A stretch of 7,499 nt of DNA from CAZFLD01 sp964519835. GTDB taxonomy: Bacteria > Spirochaetota > Spirochaetia > DSM-27196 > CAZFLD01. The notes beneath the pieces were generated by a model. That model did no database searches, was not told where the DNA came from, and saw nothing but the letters and a program-made list of their open reading frames with translations. This document shows, one piece after another, positions 1 to 5,505 of the stretch; positions within the stretch are counted from its first letter, which is position 1, and the number at the start of each line of letters is the position of its first letter. The translations under genes were made by a program, and so were the position numbers. The DNA lies in the NCBI GenBank assembly GCA_964519835.1, contig CAZFLD010000136.1, positions 1-7,499 of the forward strand, written 5' to 3'.

Positions 1-56
1 GCCAAAGTATGCACTTGCGTGATTTCGCGCATCAAGGTTCGTGACATTACCCAAGA

Positions 57-87
57 CTCGAGTACAACACGGCCTCGATTACAACAC
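57..87. repeat. 14-nt imperfect direct repeat, two copies
   Basis: Two copies of a 14-nt unit, CTCGAGTACAACAC at 57-70 and CTCGATTACAACAC at 74-87, match at 13 of 14 positions and start 17 nt apart. They lie in the apparently non-coding stretch before the first gene. Spaced direct repeats upstream of genes can be binding sites for a regulator, but nothing here identifies one, and chance or the remains of an upstream gene are possible. Confidence 0.5.
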
Positions 88-105
88 CTGCGCGAAGCAC
101 GCAGG
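87..105. other. small inverted repeat
   Basis: CCTGCG (87-92) and CGCAGG (100-105) are perfect reverse complements around a 7-nt loop, and follow the direct repeats immediately. No T-tract follows, so it is not a terminator by itself. Together with the stem-loop at 121-137 it gives the leader of the first gene two successive hairpins. Functional meaning is unknown. Confidence 0.35.
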
Positions 106-120
106 CGAGTAGGCAACCAG

Positions 121-142
121 ACGTACCTATGGTACGTTTTTT
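121..142 (+). terminator. terminator-like hairpin just before first gene
   Basis: ACGTACC (121-127) pairs perfectly with GGTACGT (131-137) around a TAT loop, and a run of T continues to 142. The 3-nt loop and mixed A/T stem make it a moderate rather than strong intrinsic terminator. It could end transcription of a gene lying left of the window; forward frames with stops at 20-22 and 42-44 could be the tails of such a gene. It ends only 6 nt before the ATG at 149, so it could instead attenuate that gene. Confidence 0.5.
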
Positions 143-148
143 GTCACT

Positions 149-808
149 ATGCCTTGGATGTTTTTAATCTTCTCTCCGGCACTGGCGCTGCTGCTTTTTG
201 CATCCGTGTTCGGAACCTTTGTCTTGCCACGCTCCATGACAATCGCCCCCGTCACCCGGGGAGTAGTTTTGGGACTTGTGGTTCGCATCGCTATGGGATT
301 TGTGTCTCCCCTGCTGGAGCTTCGCTACCTGCCGGTCTCCCGCATCTACGTGCATGTGTTATTGATGGACATCGTTCTCCCCGCGGTTTCGCTATTCCTA
401 CTGGGAGTGCTGTTTGGGAAGGGCTGGTGGAGGAACACCGACCGTGAAACGCTGAGCGAGACGTCCTCGTTTTTGGTTGGAGGCTTTACGGTGTTCGCCA
501 TTGCAGACGTTGTGACCCTCGGTACGCTCCCAACGGCGTACTCGATGTTTATGGTGGCCGTTACTCGGCTTGCTCTGCTCATCTGGCTTCCTCTTTGTTT
601 CCAGCTTATCCGTTCGACTCACGGATGGTTTCGCTTGATTGCGATTGTTGGTTGGGTTGGGATACTGCCGCTGATGGCTTTTGCGCCATTTCTCTATTTT
701 CAACGCCAAAGCTTCGCCGCGTTTGTCTTGTCCGGACTTATTGTTGCCGCGGGTGTTGCCGCGTACTTCCTTTCAAATCGCTTTGTATTCAGGCTACGGA
801 CCTATTGA
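149..808 (+). CDS. polytopic inner-membrane protein of unknown function
   Basis: Not recognised as a known family. The 219-residue product is very hydrophobic, with about six or seven membrane-spanning stretches (roughly residues 5-27, 36-56, 67-90, 107-128, 130-152, 161-186 and 188-208) and a basic C-terminus (RFVFRLRTY) likely to face the cytoplasm. No catalytic or transporter motif stands out. The frame has a stop at 110-112 and no other start codon before ATG 149, so translation begins at 149 or at the second ATG at 158; neither has a clear Shine-Dalgarno sequence. The stop codon overlaps the TTG start of the following lipoprotein gene, so the two are probably translated as a coupled pair and may act together in the envelope. 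The function is unknown, but the coding call is fairly secure because of the sustained hydrophobic pattern and the tight junction with the next gene. Confidence 0.75.
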   Translation: MPWMFLIFSPALALLLFASVFGTFVLPRSMTIAPVTRGVVLGLVVRIAMGFVSPLLELRYLPVSRIYVHVLLMDIVLPAVSLFLLGVLFGKGWWRNTDRETLSETSSFLVGGFTVFAIADVVTLGTLPTAYSMFMVAVTRLALLIWLPLCFQLIRSTHGWFRLIAIVGWVGILPLMAFAPFLYFQRQSFAAFVLSGLIVAAGVAAYFLSNRFVFRLRTY

Positions 809-1668
809 AGCTCACTTCGTTGTTCCAGGCTTTTGGGGTTGCCATTGTCTGTGTGGCGTCGGTTGTGGGATGTGGTGATCGGCTGACGCTGGTGGGAGAC
901 GGGGCCTTTTTGTCGCTCGTCTCGGACGGCACGCTGATTGATCAGGACGACCTCGAGTTGCTCCGTTCGCGCAACGGCTTTACACTAGACCGGATCAACC
1001 TCGGCGGCGATCTCTCTGCGGAGTCCCTGGCGGCCGCCTTTGTGGCCGCGGGCGACGGATGGATCGCAATCCCGGCGGCTTTAAAGCCGTATTTGCCGGA
1101 CCGGCTTGGCTCCCAGCCCGCGCGGCGGGTCGCGGTGCTCTACGACTCAGGCGATCCGGTGCCCGGCAGCCTCTCCGTACGGGTTACCAGAGACGGTGCG
1201 TACAGAGAGGTCGGCAGACGGGCGTTTGGGTTTATGTCTCAGTTTGGCGACCCGCTTCGCCTGTCGCTGATTCTGAAAGAACAAGATCGAGAACTTGGCG
1301 AGCTACTCGTCGACGCCTACCTCGAGGCGGGCGGGTCCGCAGGATCTGTTCAACGCCGCTACATCGGCGACGAGTCTCCTCGGGAACAAATTCGGTCTGC
1401 AATACGGGATCTTGCTGGAAGCGAGACCGGTGTTCTTGTTCTCTCCGTAGGTGGGCTGACGGGATACGGGATGGAGCTGATCATCAGGGAGGGCAACCCC
1501 GTGATTTTGGAGTCCCCGCCGGTCACCGACGCTTACCGCGATCAGATACTCGGATACATCCATGCGCCTCTCGTCGATCTGCTTGCCGCTTTGCCGGGAG
1601 GGGCGGGAGACGGCCGGTCGGTCGTAGAGGTGGACTCCGTGTATGTTGAAGGAACTCCGGTTTTTTAG
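805..1668 (+). CDS. lipoprotein, possibly with periplasmic-binding-protein-like fold
   Basis: The open frame extends upstream of 805, but the TTG at 805 gives a textbook lipoprotein signal: Lys at position 2, a hydrophobic core to residue 22, and the lipobox VVGC with Cys23 as the lipidation site. The TTG overlaps the previous gene's TGA (TTGA at 805-808), which points to translational coupling; no good Shine-Dalgarno is visible. The mature part (about 264 residues) alternates beta-strand-like and helical segments, for example RRVAVLYDSGD (108-118), an amphipathic helix about residues 157-176 and GVLVLSVGG (209-217). This looks like a two-lobed periplasmic binding protein such as the BMP/PnrA type, but I cannot assign a ligand or family. 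It is predicted to be membrane-anchored and periplasmic or surface exposed. A role with the upstream membrane protein is inferred from the coupling only. Confidence 0.75.
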   Translation: MKLTSLFQAFGVAIVCVASVVGCGDRLTLVGDGAFLSLVSDGTLIDQDDLELLRSRNGFTLDRINLGGDLSAESLAAAFVAAGDGWIAIPAALKPYLPDRLGSQPARRVAVLYDSGDPVPGSLSVRVTRDGAYREVGRRAFGFMSQFGDPLRLSLILKEQDRELGELLVDAYLEAGGSAGSVQRRYIGDESPREQIRSAIRDLAGSETGVLVLSVGGLTGYGMELIIREGNPVILESPPVTDAYRDQILGYIHAPLVDLLAALPGGAGDGRSVVEVDSVYVEGTPVF

Positions 1669-1702
1669 TTTACGGGTTAGATCGGCTAAACAACGCCGGT
1701 CA

Positions 1703-1735
1703 CGTGCCGACAAACTGAATGTGGTCTCGGCCACG
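1703..1735. other. imperfect dyad upstream of flaA promoter
   Basis: CGTGCCGA (1703-1710) pairs with TCGGCCACG (1727-1735) apart from one bulged C, around a 16-nt loop. It lies about 25 nt upstream of the -35 box of the flaA promoter. It lacks a T-tract, so it is a poor terminator for the lipoprotein gene; it could be an operator or chance. The rest of 1669-1758 shows nothing else I can support. Confidence 0.25.
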
Positions 1736-1758
1736 ACAACGATCCGGCACGGAAGGGT

Positions 1759-1788
1759 TTGACAAAGGAACTTGCAGAGAAATATAAT
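1759..1788 (+). promoter_or_regulatory. consensus sigma-70 promoter for the flaA pair
   Basis: Both hexamers match the housekeeping consensus exactly: TTGACA at 1759-1764 and TATAAT at 1783-1788, with an 18-nt spacer. The expected transcription start is near 1795, giving a leader of about 50 nt. No sigma-28 type motif was noticed, so this filament-sheath operon appears to be read by the housekeeping sigma factor. Confidence 0.9.
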
Positions 1789-1832
1789 TCGGCGAATACG
1801 TCGATCATGCCTTGTCGGTAGATGCAGGTACT

Positions 1833-1839
1833 GAAGGAG
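1833..1839 (+). promoter_or_regulatory. strong ribosome binding site of first flaA gene
   Basis: GAAGGAG ends 6 nt before the ATG at 1846, an optimal Shine-Dalgarno. It fixes the start of the first FlaA protein and, with the consensus promoter, predicts high expression. Confidence 0.85.
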
Positions 1840-1845
1840 TCCTGA

Positions 1846-2643
1846 ATGAAACGAGGGGTGCTTTCCTCACTCTTGGTGGTTGCCCTGGTGATGGTGACGG
1901 CGCTTACCGCCGTTGCCCAGTCGCGCCAAGCCACCACCAATTTTAGAACAATTGTTATTGAGCCCTTCGACGACCCTGACCTCAATTGGGTGGCCCATGA
2001 AGGCACAAGCCAAGAACGGTCGGGTCGCTGGGTGGTTCGTCCGAGCAAGTTCTCAGCGGAAGACTATCCAGTGTCTCAGTCCGTATCAACGTTTCCGGAT
2101 GCTCTGCATCCCGTTGTGCCGGAGGGCGCGGACTATCGCTCCCTCGGTATCCAGGCCGCGTTTGATCGTCAGGGCTATAACTTCCTCGAGATCTATCCGG
2201 TTGAAAGAGACCAGGAGGGGAATGAGGTAGCATCCGGCATTCCAATTCCCGGTCGTGTGCAAAGCATAGACATGTGGGTCTGGGGCTCCAATTACGACTA
2301 CTATCTCGAGGTTCACCTTATGGACCACCGGGGCATAGCCCACACGCTTCTGCTGGGTAACATCAACTTTCGTGGGTGGCGAAACCTGCGGGTCAACGTG
2401 CCGTCACACATTCCCCAGGAAGTAGTCTACGTGCCGCAGCTCAAGGGTTTGGAACTTACCAAGATAGTGCTGTGGACCCGTCCCGAAGAAATCGTCAGCG
2501 GGTTTTATGTTTACTTTGATAATATCCAAGTGCTGACGGATGTATTTGAGCCGCCGTTCGACGGTCGCGACCTGGCAAACCCCGATCGGCTCGACGAGAT
2601 TTGGGGCAACTCCGGCGGGTCCGGTAACGGGGAGGGACAGTAG
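1846..2643 (+). CDS. flaA: flagellar filament outer layer (sheath) protein FlaA
   Basis: This is a spirochaete FlaA-family protein, a secreted subunit that coats the core of the periplasmic flagellar filament. The 265-residue product starts with a signal peptide (MKRG, hydrophobic core to about residue 20) and a probable AVA-Q signal peptidase I site near residues 22-25. Family features in the mature part are the early strand IVIEPFDDP (36-44), the SIDMWVWGSNYDY block (140-152), NINFRGWRNLRVNVP (172-186), and the terminal YVYFDNIQVLTDVF (221-234). The last 30 residues are Gly/Asn/Asp-rich and probably disordered. A strong Shine-Dalgarno and a consensus sigma-70 promoter precede it. A paralogue follows 2 nt after its stop in the same operon. 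Which numbered FlaA subtype it corresponds to cannot be decided from sequence reading alone. Confidence 0.92.
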   Translation: MKRGVLSSLLVVALVMVTALTAVAQSRQATTNFRTIVIEPFDDPDLNWVAHEGTSQERSGRWVVRPSKFSAEDYPVSQSVSTFPDALHPVVPEGADYRSLGIQAAFDRQGYNFLEIYPVERDQEGNEVASGIPIPGRVQSIDMWVWGSNYDYYLEVHLMDHRGIAHTLLLGNINFRGWRNLRVNVPSHIPQEVVYVPQLKGLELTKIVLWTRPEEIVSGFYVYFDNIQVLTDVFEPPFDGRDLANPDRLDEIWGNSGGSGNGEGQ

Positions 2644-2645
2644 GC

Positions 2646-3389
2646 ATGAGGAGTGCAATTGTGAAACGTGTGACGCTTGTCCTGGCCGTTGTTTTGTTCT
2701 TTGGTACGGCCGTATTGTTTGCCCAAGATACGCCACCGGACGCGGCACGGCTTAGTATCGAAACCGCCAGGCAGCAGCTTCAAGAAATCTCGGTTTCAAA
2801 GTTTGAAGATGCAGGCTTTTGGCGGGTGTCCATGCCGATGGACGCGGGCATTATTACTCATCGACGCCTCGAAGGGGAGCCGGCGGACAAAGAGGCGATT
2901 GAGCAAGAAGAGCAGCTAGAGCAGTTTGGCCAGGTTCTCGGCGACGTGCTGGAAGAGGATCGGTATGTGCTGGGTGTCCGAGCGGACTTTTTCCGACGGG
3001 GGCCAACACACATCTCGATCGAGCCCTCTCGGCCTCTATCTATCCCGGGCATTGCCAAAACGATCTCGATGTGGGTCGTCGGACGTAACTTCCAGCATGA
3101 GCTGAAAGTTGTCATCCAGGACCAGTTCGGCACGCGAAACGTACTGTCGATGGGCACGCTGAACTTCTCGGGCTGGCGCTTGCTCACTGTAGCCGTACCC
3201 CCGGGCATTCGGCAGAGGGACCCCCACTACATTAACCGCACCGGAATAAGCATTTTGGGGTTTATTATCGAGCCCTACCTGCCGGAAACTTACGGTAGCT
3301 ACTACGTGTATTTTGACGATCTCCGGGCCTACACGGACCTCTTTTCTGAAGCGAACAGAGATCCGGACGATATGGTCGACAACTGGTAG
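2646..3389 (+). CDS. second FlaA-family flagellar sheath protein
   Basis: This is a FlaA paralogue of the preceding gene, in the same transcription unit with a 2-nt gap, and presumably a second periplasmic filament sheath subunit. The 247-residue product has a signal peptide with a likely cut near LFAQ-D (residues 24-28). Blocks shared with the first protein are ISMWVVGRNFQ (140-150), TLNFSGWRLLTVAVP (171-185) and YVYFDDLRAYTDLF (220-233). It differs by an acidic Glu/Gln-rich insertion around residues 82-105. Two starts compete. ATG 2646 is preceded by GGAGG at 2631-2635, 10 nt away. GTG 2661 has GAGGAG at 2648-2653 with an ideal 7-nt spacer and gives a shorter signal peptide starting MKRVTLV, like MKRGVLS in the neighbour. 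The mature protein would be the same. An intrinsic terminator follows at 3401. Confidence 0.9.
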   Translation: MRSAIVKRVTLVLAVVLFFGTAVLFAQDTPPDAARLSIETARQQLQEISVSKFEDAGFWRVSMPMDAGIITHRRLEGEPADKEAIEQEEQLEQFGQVLGDVLEEDRYVLGVRADFFRRGPTHISIEPSRPLSIPGIAKTISMWVVGRNFQHELKVVIQDQFGTRNVLSMGTLNFSGWRLLTVAVPPGIRQRDPHYINRTGISILGFIIEPYLPETYGSYYVYFDDLRAYTDLFSEANRDPDDMVDNW

Positions 3390-3400
3390 AGCTTTTGACT

Positions 3401-3426
3401 CCCCCGCTTCGGCGGGGGCTTTTTTT
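3401..3426 (+). terminator. strong intrinsic terminator of the flaA operon
   Basis: CCCCCGC (3401-3407) pairs with GCGGGGG (3412-3418) around a TTCG tetraloop, followed by C and a run of seven T (3420-3426). This is a classic Rho-independent terminator 11 nt after the second flaA stop codon. The ATG of the kinase gene begins at 3427, directly after the last T, so the terminator also forms the leader of the next gene. Confidence 0.95.
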
Positions 3427-4596
3427 ATGGCCTCGTACTACTCATTTCTTCGCGAAGTATATTTTTTCAAGGACCTGTCTGATGATGATGTTCAGGCCGT
3501 AGAGTCGCTCTGCGAGGAGTACCACTTTGACCCAGGCGCCGTGGTGTTCGAGGAGGGCGACGCCGCGGAACGTTTTTTTATCGTGCTCGACGGTGAGGTT
3601 GAAGTTTGGAAGGACTATCGCAGCGAATCGCCGGATATGCTTGCGGTCCATGGCGCAGGCCATCTTTTTGGCGAAATGGCCCTTATCGACGAGCTCCCGA
3701 GAAGCGCGACAATCGTCGTCAGGAATAAAGCACGCCTTCTGGCGATAGGCCGAAGTGAGTTCCAATCGCTGCTTCAGGAAAGACCCAGTGTGTCGCTGTC
3801 ACTGCTGCTCTCGCTCTCGAGCATGGTGAGGCGCAGCAACGAGAGCTTTGTCGAAGACCTACGTGTGAGAAATCGGCGGCTCGAGCGTGCGCTCTCGGAC
3901 CTCAAGGCGACCCAGAATCGCCTGCTACGAGCAGAACGCTTTTCCAACATGGGTAAGTTCGCTTCCATGATCCTGCACGACATCCGAAACCCGGTATCGA
4001 TTCTGCGCGGGTACGCCGAGATGATCACTATGGGCGGCGGAGACGCCGGTAGAGCGAAGGATTACGCCGAAAAGATAGTGGGGGAGTGTGGCCGGCTGAA
4101 TAGGCTGGCTTCGGACCTTCTCGACTATTCTCGTGGAGAGATCCGGCTAAACTTTGGGATTGTTTCCGTACCGAATTTACTCAAGAAGCTAAAGAGTAAT
4201 ATTGCCGAACGGTTCCAGGCCCGCGGCCTCACGATAGAGATTGGCTCCGACCTTGACCGTCCGGTCTTGGTGGACGAAGAACGACTGCTACGCGTTCTTG
4301 TAAATCTGGCGGACAACGCCCGGAAGGCGATGACAAACGGCGGGGTGTTCTCCGTCACGGCTCAAGAAGTTGCTGGGCAGTTGCAGATACTGGTGAAGGA
4401 TACAGGCGAGGGTATGTCTGAAGATGTGCTCACCCACGTGTTTGAGCCTTTCTATTCAACGGCGGAAGCAGGAGGGACCGGCCTCGGTATGGTCATAGTT
4501 AAGAACATCGTGGAAGCCCACGGAGGGGAGCTCCGGGTGACAAGTGAGCCGGGAAAGGGCACCGAGGTTCAAATCACGATACCACCACGGACCTAA
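3427..4596 (+). CDS. soluble histidine kinase with N-terminal cyclic-nucleotide-binding domain
   Basis: This 389-residue protein has no membrane segment and should be a cytoplasmic sensor kinase. Residues 6-125 form a CRP-like cNMP-binding domain; the phosphate-binding cassette is visible as FGEMALIDELPRSAT (81-95), with the Glu (E83) and Arg (R92) used to bind cyclic nucleotide in this family. Residues about 137-172 look like a coiled coil. A HisKA domain carries the phospho-acceptor His184 in MILHDIRNP. The HATPase domain shows the N box (NLADNARKAM, N297), G1 box (DTGEGM, 325-330), F box (EPFYST) and G2 box (GGTGLGMVIVKN, 349-360). All catalytic motifs appear intact. No response regulator is adjacent, so it is an orphan kinase here. 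ATG 3427 was chosen because the cNMP domain begins right after it; the open frame upstream runs only through the terminator and the flaA gene. The substrate regulator and the bound nucleotide are unknown. Confidence 0.9.
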   Translation: MASYYSFLREVYFFKDLSDDDVQAVESLCEEYHFDPGAVVFEEGDAAERFFIVLDGEVEVWKDYRSESPDMLAVHGAGHLFGEMALIDELPRSATIVVRNKARLLAIGRSEFQSLLQERPSVSLSLLLSLSSMVRRSNESFVEDLRVRNRRLERALSDLKATQNRLLRAERFSNMGKFASMILHDIRNPVSILRGYAEMITMGGGDAGRAKDYAEKIVGECGRLNRLASDLLDYSRGEIRLNFGIVSVPNLLKKLKSNIAERFQARGLTIEIGSDLDRPVLVDEERLLRVLVNLADNARKAMTNGGVFSVTAQEVAGQLQILVKDTGEGMSEDVLTHVFEPFYSTAEAGGTGLGMVIVKNIVEAHGGELRVTSEPGKGTEVQITIPPRT

Positions 4597-4602
4597 GGTG
4601 AT

Positions 4603-5421
4603 CTATGACCGGCGCAAAAAGACACGCTCGAAGTTTTCGCATACCGTTTTTGCGATCTCTTCAATCGCCTCACCGCGAACCGCCGCCGCTTGAGCATAGG
4701 TGTGGCCGATCAGGCCCGGGGTGTTGGTCCTGCCACGAAGGGGCTCGGGTGTGAGGTATGGTGAATCGGTTTCCAAAAAAAGCTGCGTTCCGGGTGTGTC
4801 GCGCAGGACAGCGCGTAGCCCGTCGTTTTTTTTGAACGTGACGTTCCCGGCGAAAGATAAGGAGTATCCGCGGGATATCGCGGTCTGTGCAACCTTTTCC
4901 GTGGACGAAAAGCAGTGGAACAGCACCGGCTCGGGAAATCCATCTAACGCGGCGAGTATATCCGTGTCCGCCTCGCGATTGTGGATGATTACCGGCATCT
5001 TCTTTTCCGCCGCTTTTTCAAGCTGCGCCGCAAAAACGCGGCGCTGTATGTCGCGGGACACCTCGGCGCCGTAGTAGTCGAGGCCGATCTCGCCGACGGC
5101 AACCACCTTTTTATGGCGGCATGCGTCGTCGAGGTAGGCCGACGCCTGCTCCGGCGAGACGGTGTGGGCCTCGACGGCGTGAACGGATGCGGCCAAGTAC
5201 AGGCGGTCGCGGTTTGAGACCAGGGCCGCCCGACGCTTTACGTCGCCGGCCTCTACGCCGATGTCCAGGATATATCCAAAACCGTATGCCTCGAGCGCGT
5301 CCAGGTAGCGTGGCAGGTCGATGCCACGCCCGGCTATGTGCTCTAAGTGACAGTGTGAGTCGGTAAGCATGGGGGGCCCAACGATTCGTGAGATTGCTTT
5401 TTCCGTTTCATCGGCGCTCAT
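4603..5421 (-). CDS. TatD-family metal-dependent hydrolase (DNase)
   Basis: TatD proteins are cytoplasmic TIM-barrel metallohydrolases with deoxyribonuclease activity, implicated in DNA quality control. The metal-binding residues of the family are all visible, numbered from the chosen start: the HxH in TDSHCHLE (H23, H25), Glu111 in VGEIGLDYY, His147 in VIIHNREAD, His169 in LFHCFSS and Asp219 in LETDSPYL. Length is 272 residues, close to the usual 255-265. Three starts are possible: TTG 5457 (no Shine-Dalgarno), ATG 5421 (AGGA 3 nt upstream) and ATG 5370, which would begin MLTDSHCH like most family members but has no ribosome binding site. I chose 5421; the N-terminal 17 residues are therefore uncertain. 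The gene converges on the kinase gene with 6 nt between stops and diverges from the PH-domain gene. Confidence 0.92.
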   Translation of the reverse strand: MSADETEKAISRIVGPPMLTDSHCHLEHIAGRGIDLPRYLDALEAYGFGYILDIGVEAGDVKRRAALVSNRDRLYLAASVHAVEAHTVSPEQASAYLDDACRHKKVVAVGEIGLDYYGAEVSRDIQRRVFAAQLEKAAEKKMPVIIHNREADTDILAALDGFPEPVLFHCFSSTEKVAQTAISRGYSLSFAGNVTFKKNDGLRAVLRDTPGTQLFLETDSPYLTPEPLRGRTNTPGLIGHTYAQAAAVRGEAIEEIAKTVCENFERVFLRRS

Positions 5422-5438
5422 TCTTCCTAAGCTATGGG

Positions 5439-5456
5439 TGCCTGAGCGAACAGGCA
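5439..5456. promoter_or_regulatory. dyad in divergent promoter region, candidate operator
   Basis: TGCCTG (5439-5444) and CAGGCA (5451-5456) form a perfect 6-bp inverted repeat with a 6-nt spacer, an 18-bp dyad of the size bound by dimeric repressors. It lies between the divergent TatD (start 5421) and PH-domain (start 5506) genes, where both promoters must be. On the minus strand a weak TTGCCT/TAGCTT pair with a 17-nt spacer overlaps the dyad. The regulator is unknown. Confidence 0.35.
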
Positions 5457-5470
5457 AGGGTCACGTCGAA

Positions 5471-5500
5471 TTGACGCGCCTTTGCCTCTGGGCATAGGCT
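5471..5500 (+). promoter_or_regulatory. possible promoter of the PH-domain gene
   Basis: TTGACG (5471-5476) is 5/6 of the -35 consensus. After an 18-nt spacer, TAGGCT (5495-5500) keeps the three most conserved -10 positions (first T, A, last T). Transcription would start at about 5506, the A of the ATG itself, implying a leaderless mRNA. The -10 match is weak. Confidence 0.35.
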
Positions 5501-5505
5501 TACGT

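Noticed and set aside
19..447. Forward open frame covering the left leader and the start of the membrane protein gene
   Set aside because: It overlaps the hydrophobic membrane-protein frame, its composition (Arg, His, Cys rich) looks like an out-of-frame shadow, and it runs straight through the 121-142 hairpin.
595..804. N-terminal extension of the lipoprotein frame
   Set aside because: It lies wholly within the membrane protein gene, and the TTG at 805 gives a textbook lipoprotein signal peptide and a coupled start.
1652..1672. Possible terminator at the end of the lipoprotein gene (T-run spanning the stop codon)
   Set aside because: There is a T6 run at the stop, but no stable stem immediately before it, so no intrinsic terminator can be supported.
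3313..3426. N-terminal extension of the kinase frame into the second flaA gene
   Set aside because: It would translate the terminator stem-loop and the flaA 3' end in another frame; the cNMP-binding domain begins immediately after ATG 3427.
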